From: Flavobacteriales bacterium | GTDB taxonomy: Bacteria > Bacteroidota > Bacteroidia > Flavobacteriales_D > Crocinitomicaceae | DNA: 64,000 bases | NCBI GenBank assembly: GCA_947449575.1 | Contig: CANFRV010000008.1 | Span: forward strand, 57,344-121,343 | Direction: 5' to 3' | Shown: piece after piece, positions 38,801-48,000 of the stretch | How positions within the stretch are numbered: position 1 is the stretch's first letter | How the letters are laid out: each line of letters starts with the position of its first letter | Translations under genes and position numbers: made by a program | Notes under the pieces: model-generated | Database searches by the model: none | What the model saw: the letters and a program-made list of their open reading frames with translations, nothing else | Told to the model about the DNA's origin: nothing

Positions 38801-39030
38801 ACGATTTTGATTATCCCGAAGACAAATTGATACATCTATCGAAAGAAGTTAAGACAGTAGTTGATGATTTAGCTAAATACACAGATTGGTCAAAACGAGA
38901 AGATATTAGAGCAGAATTAAAAGTTGACTTAATTATCTTGTTGGCTGACAATGGTTATCCCCCAGTTGATCGAGATGAAGTGTATAAGGAGATTTTTGAA
39001 CAGGCTGAGAATTTTAAGAAGAATAGGTGA
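35893..39030 (+). CDS. hsdR: Type I restriction enzyme endonuclease/translocase subunit
   Basis: A 1045-residue HsdR that translocates and cleaves unmodified DNA. The N-terminal nuclease domain has IPDGILYINGLPLIVFEFK (PD...ExK near residues 135-155). The SF2 helicase motor follows, with Walker A GATGCGKSYTM near 297, DEAH box ISDEAHRSQ near 394, GFTGTP near 436 and motif VI QTISRVNRKF near 675, then the C-terminal HsdM-contact helices. It is separated from hsdM/hsdS by the inserted defence genes and probably has its own promoter. Confidence 0.95.
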   Translation: MKFTEAHLEKAFIELLAQEEIPHFIGSSIQREPTDVLIKEDLKAYLLTQYANEEITEQEVQLIIRRLESYPSSDIYESNKAIMKLISDGFAFKREDRSKKDIWVYFIDYTNTDNNIYKIVNQLEIIGYHKRIPDGILYINGLPLIVFEFKTAIKENTTIHDAFVQLTVRYKRDIPELFKYNAFCVISDGVNNKAGSFFASYEFFYAWRKIAGSETEVDGISSMYTMVQGMFNKVRLCDIIHNFIYLPDTSKKDEKVVCRYPQYYAARKLYENIKIHQRPNGDGKGGTYFGATGCGKSYTMLYLSRLLMKSKDFKNPTLVIITDRTDLDDQLAGQFTNAKDYLGDQNVISVESRSDLRAQLQDRKSGGVFLTTIHKFTEDTDLLTDRTNVICISDEAHRSQTNLDQKLVISTYGVKKTYGFAKYLHDSLPNATYVGFTGTPVDATLDVFGEIVDAYTMTESVKDEITVKLVYEGRAAKVVLKSGKVKEIEEYYDQCVREGASEYQIDESKQATTSMNTIIGDPDRIKAIAEDFVKHYENRVNEGSTIKGKAMFVCSSRPIAWRFYQELIALRPEWEEIKIAEDGVELTEKEQKEIKPMERVKMIMTRGQDDEEDMYNMLGTKEYRKELDRQFKNEKSNFKIAIVVDMWLTGFDVPFLDTIYIDKPIQRHSLIQTISRVNRKFEGKEKGLVVDYIGIKKEMNLALAMYSKLDGTNFEDITQSIIIVKDQLELLANIFHTFDTTYYFNGTALQQLETLNKGAEFVLVTQEKEKRFMDIVKRLKSGYDICSGANEFTQYQRNHIHFYLAIRSIVYKLTKGNAPDTEQMNKKVREMIKEAIESEGVQDIFKLGDDTAKEIDIFEDDYLEKINKIKLPHTKIKLLQQLLAKAIGQLSKVNKIQGVNFTDKLKFIVDKYNERKENDVLNSIVLEEFTDEIINLYYALKDEKDSFKEMGIDLEEKAFYDILKELAHKYDFDYPEDKLIHLSKEVKTVVDDLAKYTDWSKREDIRAELKVDLIILLADNGYPPVDRDEVYKEIFEQAENFKKNR

Positions 39031-39085
39031 GCAATAATTAATTAAAAAAAATACCCGATTGGTTTAAATGGAAATGGACTTGCCT

Positions 39086-39259
39086 TCAAATTCCGGATTC
39101 AAAGTTAAGTTGTGCTGTCAAGTTCTGATTTTTATTTGATTTTGCAAATTCTTTAATTGATTTATTTATCAAACTACTATGGATTCGATTTGTATTATAC
39201 CACATTTCTATCCATTGAAAAACAGATAATTCAGCTTCCTTTATTGCTAAAGAATGATC
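39086..39259 (-). pseudogene. IS3-family transposase fragment (C-terminal end)
   Basis: The minus strand encodes about 57 residues ending in a stop at 39086-39088: EAELSVFQWIEMWYNTNRIH followed by SSLINKSIKEF. This is the typical C-terminus of IS3-group integrase-domain transposases (including the last catalytic helix region). No start or upstream part is present. The fragment abuts and slightly overlaps the 3' end of the next gene, so a past insertion or deletion joined here. Confidence 0.7.
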
Positions 39260-40232
39260 ATAGCAGATCTAAATATTTATTTTGAAGCTTTAAAAAACTT
39301 GCTAAAGAACTTTCTACGCTTCCTCCATTTTGATCCAGCTGCTCTTTCGTAGGATGATATTTTTGCATAATTTCATTTTCAATAGTTGAATATATTTCAT
39401 CAAATAAAAAGGAATCTAAGCAATCAATGCAGTCAATTAGTAAATTTGGTTCTGTTTCTAAAATAATAAATCCCGTTTTTTTCCAATTGTCTGTTTTCTT
39501 CAAGGGCCAGAAATATATGTCTGTATGACATAACAACCAACTAATAATACTCCTTTCATCATCTCTATTTATTCTTTCATAATCTTTCAAAGCTTCTTGC
39601 GCCAAATAATTTTTATTAAAATTGTGGACCAAATCAGAAACTTTACTGTAAAGCGAATCTATGTGTATAAATGCATTGTACTTTTGTCTTATAAAAGGGT
39701 CGTTTAGGTTTAAATCTTCCGCTAACCTTTCACATCTATTATACCAATGCATCAAGTCATTAACAGACACTAAATTACTGGCGGCAAGACAATTAAAATC
39801 TTCAGTAGCATTGTCAACTTGTTGAAGATTTATGGAGTATTTTAAACTTGGTTCAAAAGTCACTTCTTCTTCTTTAAAAAAAGTAAAATAAATATGCCAC
39901 TTGTCTTCATCAGGAGTATCTACTTTTAGCGAATTACATAGATAAATGTCAGTTACTACACCTTCCTTTTCTTCAAAAAACAAATTTAAAGAAGGACAAT
40001 TTTCAGCCCTAAACGCATATGCTATACAACCTTTATTACAATGCTTACAAGTGCCTTCAAGTACGTTTTCATAAGAAGTTAACTCACTGTACTTATCGAC
40101 TGTTTCTTTTAATCTGGACAAAAATAAATTTTTAGACACATCACTATATGATCTTTTTTCGTCTAAAAGATTATTTAATGCCTCAAAATCCAAAGATTTA
40201 AATGCTTGTATTAGTTGTTGTTTTTCAGACAT
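39258..40232 (-). CDS. Hypothetical cysteine-containing protein
   Basis: A 324-residue soluble protein with a small zinc-binding-like cluster, CKHCNKGC plus a Cys near residue 79 (GTCKHCNKGCIAYAFRAENC). Many acidic and aromatic residues, no TM, no recognised domain. It is the last gene of a minus-strand group (DUF3127, membrane protein, 271-residue protein upstream). Its stop overlaps the IS3 remnant, so its C-terminus may not be original. Confidence 0.7.
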   Translation of the reverse strand: MSEKQQLIQAFKSLDFEALNNLLDEKRSYSDVSKNLFLSRLKETVDKYSELTSYENVLEGTCKHCNKGCIAYAFRAENCPSLNLFFEEKEGVVTDIYLCNSLKVDTPDEDKWHIYFTFFKEEEVTFEPSLKYSINLQQVDNATEDFNCLAASNLVSVNDLMHWYNRCERLAEDLNLNDPFIRQKYNAFIHIDSLYSKVSDLVHNFNKNYLAQEALKDYERINRDDERSIISWLLCHTDIYFWPLKKTDNWKKTGFIILETEPNLLIDCIDCLDSFLFDEIYSTIENEIMQKYHPTKEQLDQNGGSVESSLASFLKLQNKYLDLL

Positions 40233-40319
40233 TTATTTTTTAGGTTATACGATTTTTAAATGTGTTGCGCTTTTGCTAATTGGCTATTCATGATTACTCT
40301 TAAAATTCTTTCATTCCAT

Positions 40320-40679
40320 CTAAAAAGGAAGAACATCATCGTCATCTGGTTCTAATCCTTTTGGTAAATCCGATTTAATTTCATTTTTTTCCACTGCACT
40401 ACTTCCCATTTTCTGAACTTTCCAAGCATCTAATGAATTAAAATATTTAGATTCTCCAGCAGGATTAATCCACTCCTTCCCTCTTAGATTAAAAAACACC
40501 TCTATTTCATCTCCAACAGCGAAATTATTAATCAGATTACAGTTTTCGTTTGTCAGTTGAAACATTAAATCCTGAGGATATTGACTAAAATCCGTCAACA
40601 CAAATTCCCGTTTTTTAAACCTTTCAGATAAAACTTGTTCATCATTCATCTTCTTTAGTGTTCCCGTTATTTTAAACAT
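40320..40679 (-). CDS. DUF3127 OB-fold protein with SSB-like acidic tail
   Basis: A 119-residue protein of the DUF3127 family, which resembles single-stranded DNA-binding proteins. The OB-like core begins MFKITGTLKKMNDEQVLSERFKKREFVL, with VGDEIEVFFNLRGKEW near residue 56. The last eight residues, DDDDVLPF, match the acidic C-terminal tip that SSB uses to recruit partner proteins. Other members occur as core genes; here it is part of the island's minus-strand operon. Confidence 0.82.
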   Translation of the reverse strand: MFKITGTLKKMNDEQVLSERFKKREFVLTDFSQYPQDLMFQLTNENCNLINNFAVGDEIEVFFNLRGKEWINPAGESKYFNSLDAWKVQKMGSSAVEKNEIKSDLPKGLEPDDDDVLPF

Positions 40680-40728
40680 GATTTTTTATTTTATTGGTAA
40701 TTACTTTTGAATTTTATTGGTTTTACCC

Positions 40729-41163
40729 TCAAAAAATTCTTCTATATTTTCTTATAAACATGGCGTAGGATTCGCTTTCTAATATAAGGTTTTTTAAATC
40801 TCTAAAATACTTAATTCGATTTTTTTCTGCAGCTAATGAGTTTTTTGAAGATTGTAATATCCCCATATTCACGATTGGATGAAGAATTAAAAAAATACAA
40901 ATCATTACTAGGATACATGCCCAAGCCGGAGGAGTATCTGATGAGAACATACCAATAATTCCAATTAACAATGCAATAATTCCAATCATCAGAAACGTTA
41001 CCAATTTATCATGTGACGATTCAATTGCCTTTTCATCTATTAGAGGTTCTTCAGGTTTACTTTTTATTTGCATTTGAAGTTGATCAAACTGTTGTTCAGA
41101 AATAAATTCTGGTGGCGTAAATTGGTAATCTGTAATAGTTCTTGTGTATTCAAAACGTGCCAT
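40729..41163 (-). CDS. Two-TM membrane protein, unknown function
   Basis: A 144-residue protein: a soluble N-terminal part, then two adjacent hydrophobic segments (about residues 53-70 and 79-97, LVTFLMIGIIALLIGIIGMF and WACILVMICIFLILHPIV), then a basic C-terminus. It lies between the 271-residue gene and the DUF3127 gene on the same strand. Not recognised. Confidence 0.7.
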   Translation of the reverse strand: MARFEYTRTITDYQFTPPEFISEQQFDQLQMQIKSKPEEPLIDEKAIESSHDKLVTFLMIGIIALLIGIIGMFSSDTPPAWACILVMICIFLILHPIVNMGILQSSKNSLAAEKNRIKYFRDLKNLILESESYAMFIRKYRRIF

Positions 41164-41205
41164 AATATATAATTTTAAGATTAATTAATTTGAAAAGTTC
41201 ATTAT

Positions 41206-42021
41206 TTAATTACAGCATTTACTGCAAGATTTAAAACCTAATTGCTCTAATATTTTTTGTTCAATTTTTAATGTTGGATTTAGTTTTATTCTATAATAAT
41301 TGATAAGTAATTTTTTAATTGGTTGCTTTATGATTGTATCGTAACTTTTTAATAGTTCTTTCACTTCTTCATCAGAATAGCCAGTATCATTATTGTCTAA
41401 AGGACCTTCTCTTTCAGCTAAAAAAGTAAAACGATTAAATCGTTTAAGAATAGCATTACTTTTAGAATTTTCATAATACAAAACTCCTGCTTTTGATATT
41501 AACTCATCTATTTTTTGTTCAATTTCAACTAATGTCAAATTTTCAACTTCCACTATCCCTGAATTTTCCATCTTTATTTCATTTAAACTTCGTGTGATCC
41601 CCCATCTTAATTGCATTCTCATAATGAAAACTTGAGGATCATCCATTAGATATCTATTTTGCTTAAACCATATTCTAAATTCTTCTATAACTGCAGTGCC
41701 TTTTTCTTTAATTTCTTCAGGTAATTCAAAATTTATATAATCAGAGCAAAGTCTTTCACAGTCAGCAGTATTATGATAAGAAGGTGCTTTACCTTCAAAA
41801 ATATATTGCTTTGTATCTTTTTTCACTTCAACAGGCTTATAATATTCATTAAAAAACAATTCAGGATTTTTAAAAAACTCTTGTATTGCTAACAAATTTT
41901 TTATTTCGTGTTTACCCAGAAAGTAGATGTTTTTTTTATAGACAACTCCATTAAAATTAGCATCTTTTAAATCTGTTTTAAAGATTATTCTTTGCGCGTT
42001 TGATAATGTTATAAATGACAT
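41206..42021 (-). CDS. Hypothetical protein with C-terminal Cys cluster
   Basis: A 271-residue soluble protein. It shows KAPSYHNTADCERLCSDYINFELPEEI near residues 94-120, where His and two Cys could bind a metal, and ends CSKCCN. The family is unknown to me. It is first in a minus-strand operon and has the island's shared GGTTACC-type promoter 28 bases upstream, linking it to the regulon described below. Confidence 0.72.
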   Translation of the reverse strand: MSFITLSNAQRIIFKTDLKDANFNGVVYKKNIYFLGKHEIKNLLAIQEFFKNPELFFNEYYKPVEVKKDTKQYIFEGKAPSYHNTADCERLCSDYINFELPEEIKEKGTAVIEEFRIWFKQNRYLMDDPQVFIMRMQLRWGITRSLNEIKMENSGIVEVENLTLVEIEQKIDELISKAGVLYYENSKSNAILKRFNRFTFLAEREGPLDNNDTGYSDEEVKELLKSYDTIIKQPIKKLLINYYRIKLNPTLKIEQKILEQLGFKSCSKCCN

Positions 42022-42049
42022 AATTTTTGATATTTAATACGTTATATCT

Positions 42050-42078
42050 ATTTATATTTATTTTGAAAAAAGGTAACC
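42050..42078 (-). promoter_or_regulatory. Shared GGTTACC promoter element, copy 1
   Basis: The minus strand reads GGTTACCTTTTT, ten bases, then TATAAAT, ending 28 bases before the ATG at 42021. Identical 10-base spacing is found in four other copies on the plus strand. It lacks the standard TAnnTTTG box, so an alternative sigma factor is likely. Confidence 0.75.
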
Positions 42079-42096
42079 ACATCTTATTAATTTAAT

Positions 42097-42104
42097 TAAC
42101 TTTG
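42097..42104 (+). promoter_or_regulatory. Possible -7 box of the protease cluster
   Basis: TAACTTTG matches TAnnTTTG and lies 24 bases before the first gene of the protease cluster. No clear -33 TTG is at the right distance. It is divergent from copy 1 of the GGTTACC element with about 20 bases between them. Confidence 0.4.
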
Positions 42105-42128
42105 ATTAAAATAAAATACTACATCTAA

Positions 42129-43697
42129 ATGAAAAAAAAATTCTTCATTTTCTTTTGTGTAAATCTGGCAGTTGCTATCTGTCAAGCCCAAGAAGTTCCT
42201 GCTTTTGCAAAAAAGGTATATTATGATATTTGTGAAACGATGGATAGAGGAAATGTATTGATCCCTTCACTTGTATTAAGTTTAAACCCAAAAGAGGTAG
42301 CTTCTTATTATCCAAATGGGATGAATCAAAATGGAAAAGCTGAAGTGGCAATTGGAGTTAAATTCATTGAATTAGTTCGTGGTTTCGGAGCAGATTCTTC
42401 AAATGCCTTGGCACATGTATTGGGACATGAATTGGCGCATATAATTTTACAACAAACGCGTCTAATTGAACAAATAGGATCTGGTTATGCTTCAACAAAT
42501 TTCAATAAACAACTTAAAAAGTTTAATCATTCTTTGCGAGACTCAATTTTTGAGAGGCAAGCAGATGAATATTCTGCATTTTACGCACATATGTCTGGAT
42601 ATAGTACTGTTGATATTTCTTGTAGAATTCTTGATTCTATTTATGTAAAATTTGAACTAAAAGAAAGTCAGCTGACAAGATATCCAACTTTAAAGGAAAG
42701 AAAATTAATTGCTACCACAAGCGGTAAGCAAATGAAGGTTCTCAAAAAAATGTTTGATGCTGGAAACATTGCCACGATTGCTGGAAATTATGAAATGGCA
42801 ATTGCATTTTATGAAACGATAATTAATGAAAAATTTCCAAGCAAGGAAATTCACAATAATCTTGGTTTAGCATATCTCTTGAGGGCATACAAAGAAATTG
42901 ACACAGTTGATTTTCCTTATAAATTACCTTTTGAAATAGATTTAGAATCGCGATTATATTCTACTACGCGAAGTCTTTCAAATAAATCTGAAGAATTTCT
43001 AAACGAAGCCATTAAACAATTTAAATTTGCCACACAAATAGATGACAATTATGACATTGCTTGGCTTAATAGATCAATCTGCGAATTTTTACTAAATGAT
43101 GAAAAATTTGAAAGTTCAATTCTTAACGCTTCTCGTTCTGATGATACTAAAATAAAAACGCATGCTGAACTGATGAAGATTCTGTATAAACATAAATATG
43201 GAGATTCTAAAGAAGCAATGTTCGCATTAAAATCATTTCAAACCATGGATGAATTGGCAAAGTTCAATTTTCAACTTTTAAATTCAAACGAAAGAATAAA
43301 AAAAGAAAAAGTAAATAGTACCATTGATTATTCAGATGACTTAAAACAATTAATGCTGCTTAGTGACCCTAAATTTAATTTTAAATCCAAGGAAGTAGAT
43401 CAGTCAGAAGCACTGAAAAATACAATCCCTTCTCTAAGATTCTATAGATATAGAGTTGTAGAAAATGAATCTTTTTATGGGGAACAATGGGTCAACCAAA
43501 AAGGGAATGTATATCCAATAATTGATATTTATACAATAAAAAACATCCCAATATTATCAAAGAAGGATATAGTAAAGTTGAAAAGTGAAAAAGATGCCAT
43601 TTTCTTTCTTAAAAGCAAAACATATATTTTCAAAGAAAGAATTCTATTTATTTTGGATAGCAATAATGAACTAGAACAGTGTTTATATATTAAATGA
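42129..43697 (+). CDS. Exported M48-like metallopeptidase with TPR region
   Basis: A 522-residue protein with a signal peptide (MKKKFFIFFCVNLAVAICQAQ). The zinc site HELAH lies at residues 100-104 and a downstream ERQAD at 142-146 gives the third ligand, as in M48 (HtpX/Ste24-type) peptidases. There are no TM helices after the signal, so it should act outside the cytoplasm. Residues 205-330 are TPR-like helical repeats (AIAFYETIINEKFPSKEIHN, FLNEAIKQFKFATQIDDNYD). It is first of five exported protease-type genes on the plus strand. Confidence 0.85.
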   Translation: MKKKFFIFFCVNLAVAICQAQEVPAFAKKVYYDICETMDRGNVLIPSLVLSLNPKEVASYYPNGMNQNGKAEVAIGVKFIELVRGFGADSSNALAHVLGHELAHIILQQTRLIEQIGSGYASTNFNKQLKKFNHSLRDSIFERQADEYSAFYAHMSGYSTVDISCRILDSIYVKFELKESQLTRYPTLKERKLIATTSGKQMKVLKKMFDAGNIATIAGNYEMAIAFYETIINEKFPSKEIHNNLGLAYLLRAYKEIDTVDFPYKLPFEIDLESRLYSTTRSLSNKSEEFLNEAIKQFKFATQIDDNYDIAWLNRSICEFLLNDEKFESSILNASRSDDTKIKTHAELMKILYKHKYGDSKEAMFALKSFQTMDELAKFNFQLLNSNERIKKEKVNSTIDYSDDLKQLMLLSDPKFNFKSKEVDQSEALKNTIPSLRFYRYRVVENESFYGEQWVNQKGNVYPIIDIYTIKNIPILSKKDIVKLKSEKDAIFFLKSKTYIFKERILFILDSNNELEQCLYIK

Positions 43698-43703
43698 TTA
43701 AGT

Positions 43704-44963
43704 ATGAAATCAATTATTTTTGGAGCTAGTTTTCTTTTTATCGGAATAACTATTAGTCAAGGATTAAAATTAGATGCTCAGGCATATCAATCAGCTAAAC
43801 AATTTGACCCAACGGAAAAAGAAGGCTTTACCGAAACTAAGTTACCGTCTAAAATATCTTATCGCAGCTATACTCCAATGGTAATGAATCAAGGAGAAGT
43901 TGCAACTTGTGTAGGTTGGGCAGTTTCTTATGCGCAGCTTTCAACGCAACAAAATATTAAAATGGAAGTCACGGATCTTGATCAGAGAATATTCAGGGCA
44001 ATGGATCCCAACTATGTATATTGTCATATAAGGGGATACAATGATGACTGGTGTCAAGAAGGCTCAAGCATGCAGGATGCTTTAGAAGTTTTGAAAACTA
44101 ATGGGACAAAAACATGGTTGTCTGATCCCTGGTTACATTGTAATTCAGTAAGTACCGAATTTGCTGATAACCAAGCATCTTACTATGCCATATCGGGATA
44201 TGAGGCCGTGCCTCATGACGAACTTGTTAAGAATGTGAAAAGTGCGTTAAGTTATAAATACGTTGTTTCAATTGGAGTTCAGTTAACAGAATCTTTTGAG
44301 AATGGCGCAGCTGTAAGTGCCGGAATTTGGCTTCCTAAATATGGGGAAACGTTCACAGGCGGTCATGCAATGTGTGTTGTAGGATATGACGATTTTAGAT
44401 ATGGAGGTTCCTTTGAAGTAATGAATAGTTGGGGAGAAGAATATGGTGATAAGGGTTTTGTTTGGATAAAATATGATGATTTTGCTGAGCTTGTAACTGA
44501 AGCATATATAATATACACGGAAGGTTTTAAGAGCGGGAGTTGCTCTTATGGTGATTGCTCCAATTCTTATTCTCGGTGTAAATTCAACTCAGGTGAAATT
44601 TATGAAGGAATAATAAAAAACAATCGTCCTGACGTTTTTGGATCCTTTATTTACCCAAATGGTAACCTTTATATTGGAGGCGTCTCAAAAGGGAGAAAAG
44701 ATGGACAAGGAGTATATTTTGATCTAAAAACTAGTGCTTACTTAAATGTTGTATTTAAAAATGATGTTTGGGTAAGTGGTGAAATAAAACAAAGTTATGT
44801 AACTGAAGAAGCAGAGGTCAAACTTTCAGAAATTTTGACAATCCTGCAAGGCATTAACCCAGGAAAAGTAATTCCAGAAGATAGTCCTGAATTTGAAAAA
44901 TTGATGAAAGAATTAGCGGTGCCAGAACAGCCACTAACCGCAATTAATGATGAAAAAAAATAA
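43704..44963 (+). CDS. Exported papain-like (C1) peptidase with MORN-like repeats
   Basis: A 419-residue protein with an N-terminal hydrophobic export signal. The peptidase C1 domain is complete: Q63 and nucleophile C69 in NQGEVATCVGWAVSYAQLS, H221 in GGHAMCVVGYD and N241 in EVMNSWGEEYGDKGFVWI. The C-terminal part (about 285-350) contains MORN-like units (NSGEIYEGIIKNNRPDVFG, PNGNLYIGGVSKGRKDGQG). It starts 6 bases after the M48-like gene and is surely co-transcribed with it. Target unknown. Confidence 0.88.
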   Translation: MKSIIFGASFLFIGITISQGLKLDAQAYQSAKQFDPTEKEGFTETKLPSKISYRSYTPMVMNQGEVATCVGWAVSYAQLSTQQNIKMEVTDLDQRIFRAMDPNYVYCHIRGYNDDWCQEGSSMQDALEVLKTNGTKTWLSDPWLHCNSVSTEFADNQASYYAISGYEAVPHDELVKNVKSALSYKYVVSIGVQLTESFENGAAVSAGIWLPKYGETFTGGHAMCVVGYDDFRYGGSFEVMNSWGEEYGDKGFVWIKYDDFAELVTEAYIIYTEGFKSGSCSYGDCSNSYSRCKFNSGEIYEGIIKNNRPDVFGSFIYPNGNLYIGGVSKGRKDGQGVYFDLKTSAYLNVVFKNDVWVSGEIKQSYVTEEAEVKLSEILTILQGINPGKVIPEDSPEFEKLMKELAVPEQPLTAINDEKK

Positions 44964-45086
44964 ATTGTTTAGTGAATATAAATTAAATCTATTGGGTCGA
45001 TCTTTCCAATTTTTTCTAAATATCCGCATGTATAGATAAAACATAGAATAAAGAAGCTGAATAAGATTATTAATAGTAAAATAATT

Positions 45087-48000
45087 ATGAGAAAATATTG
45101 CCTTTTCAAAGTCTTGTTTGCACTAATTGTATTTATCTCTTTTCAGGCGCAAGGACAAGAAAAAAGGTTAGCACTTGTTATTGGTAATTCCAGTTACTCG
45201 CAAGCTGATTTAAAAAATCCTGTAAATGATGCAATATTGATTTCTGAGACATTAAAATCACTCGGTTTTGATGTGATTATTGATACAAATATTTCCAACA
45301 TTGAAGAATTTAATGAGGTAGTAAGAAAATTTGGAGATCTCAGAGGTCAATACAATGTTGGCTTCATTTATTACGCTGGGCATGCTGTTCAAATAGATAA
45401 TGTAAATTATTTACTTGCCACGAATGAGGAATATAAAACAATCTATAATGTTGAAGACAAAGCACTGAGTGTTCAAAAAATCATGCGTTACTTGACGGAT
45501 CGAACCGAAGAGGTTAATGTCTTAATTTTAGATGCATGCAGGGATAATCCATTTGAAAAAAACTGGAATACAAGCACACGTTCTCTAGAAGGTGGGGGTG
45601 GTCTAGCAAAAATTAATCCTCCAACAGGATCACTTATTGCATATTCTACAGATCCAGGTAATACAGCTGCTGATGGAGATGATAAAAATAGTTTGTATTG
45701 TATGAGTTTGTCCAAAAACATGCTCATTGAAAATACCTCACTAGACCAAGTATTTAGGAATGTAAGGGCAGAAGTATTAGCTGAAACAGAAAACAGACAA
45801 AGACCAGTTGAAGCAACCCAATTAACTGGAGAAGCATTTTATTTAAAAAAGAGCAGCTATCTGGATGAAATAAAAGAAATAGATTCTTTAATTGAAAATG
45901 AAGACTTTACGGCTGCCCTAGTGAAAGTAACATCCATTTTGACCCTAGCTCCAAACAATATGCAAGCACTGCTGCGTAAGGGGCTGATAAGTTACAATTT
46001 ATTCAATAATAATTATGATGGAGTTGAGTTAGAAACGGCAGTTAATTTATATCCAAATGCACCAGAAGTGTATTTATATAGAGGCAGGTATTATAGAGTA
46101 AAATATTCTTTTCCAGATGAGAAGTTTAAATTGGCAATCGAAGATTTTAATAAAGCAATAGAACTAGACTCAACTTCAACAGACGGTTACTATTGGAGAG
46201 TTAAAATAAAAATAAGTCAAGGAAAATTAGATGAAGCTCTTTTAGATTACTCCAAAACTATAGAATTAGACCCTACCAATCCAACCCACTATCAAAATCG
46301 AGCTGATTTTTACTCTGATTATCTTCAAGATTATAATAAGGCTTTAGTAGATTATTCTAAAGCCATTGAATTGGAACCTGAAAATATTGCTTATTGGTAT
46401 TCCAGAGGAAAATTATATTCTGAAAACTTATTGCAAAATGAGGCAGCCATCAAAGACTTTGAGCAAATTTTAAAAATCTCACCAGATGATATAGATGCAA
46501 TAAACTACATTGGTACTATATATGAGAAGCAAGGGGATATAGAACAAGCTATAAAAGAATATGAAAAAGGAATAGCACTTGAAAATACCCGTCCCGAAAG
46601 TGTTGCATATTGTTATTCCAATAGAGCAAATTTATATGAAGAACAAAATAAACTAAATGAAGCTTTAGCTGATTATTCTAAAGCCATTGAATTGGATTCA
46701 AAGAATCCAGTAAGATATCAATATCGAGCTAATTTTTATGCAGATTATCTTCATGATAATAATAAGGCTTTATTAGATTATACCAAAGCCATAGAATTGG
46801 AACCTGAAAATATTGATATTTGGTATTCTAGAGGTTTATTATTCAAAGAAAACTTCTTGGAAAATGAGTCAGCAATTAAAGATTTTGAGCAAGTATTAAA
46901 AATCGCACCTGAAAATATTGATGCAATAAATAATATTGGTTTAATTTACGAAAAACAAGGGAAACTTGCTCTAGCGATCAAAGAATATGAAAAAGGAATA
47001 GCATTGGAAACCACAAATCCTGAATCTGCAGCGTATTGCTATAGTAACAGAGCGGCAATTTATGCAAAACAAAATCTTTTAGAAAATGCATTAGCAGATT
47101 ATTCAAAAGCCATTGAATTGGATCCTAAAAATACGGCGAGATATTCCTCTCGAGCTGATTTCTATCGAGACAACTTGAATCTACCATATGATGCCTTGGT
47201 AGATTTCTCATTGGCGCTTTCTTTGGATTCACAAAGCATTTATCTTTGGTTTCAGCGAGGAAAATTGTTTTCAGATAAATTAAATGATCATGTTTCTGCT
47301 ATCCAGGATTTTGAACAAATACTAAAATTAGATTCCAATGATGTTGGTGCATCAAATTGGATTGGTGTTTTTTATCATCGAATGGGGAATGATAGTATGG
47401 CTTGTATTTATTATGATAATAACATTGAAAAGGATGTAATCTATTTCAATGATTCCTCATTGTCTTATTGCGGAAATATTGCCTGGTCCTATATTAATAG
47501 AGCATTGCAATTTCAGAAAGAAAGTAACTTAAAATTACCTCTTGAATATTACAACAGGGCAGTTATTTTAGATCCCAATGAGACCGAAAGATATTATTGG
47601 AGAGGCTGGTTTTTTGCTTCATATCTCAACAAATTCGATGACGCAATTAATGACTTCAGTCAAGCTATGCAATTAGATGATAAAAACCCTAAGTGGAAAT
47701 TGAATCGGGCTATGATTTATTTACAAAAAGGAGATAAAGAAATGGCAAAAAATGATTTTGACGATGCTGTTAAACTTTCAAAGCAAGCAGTATATTGCGT
47801 TGCTGAACGAGCTAAGTATTTTTCAATAATTGGAGAATATAAAAAAGCAGACATAGATTTTGAGAATGCAATAAAAAATAACGCATCTGTTCGCTGCCTT
47901 TTTCATTATAAAGTGGAACATCTAATTAGACAAAATAAAATACAAGAAGCTATTAATCTTGCAATAGAAACATGCAGCAGGTTCAACTCTGATACAATAT

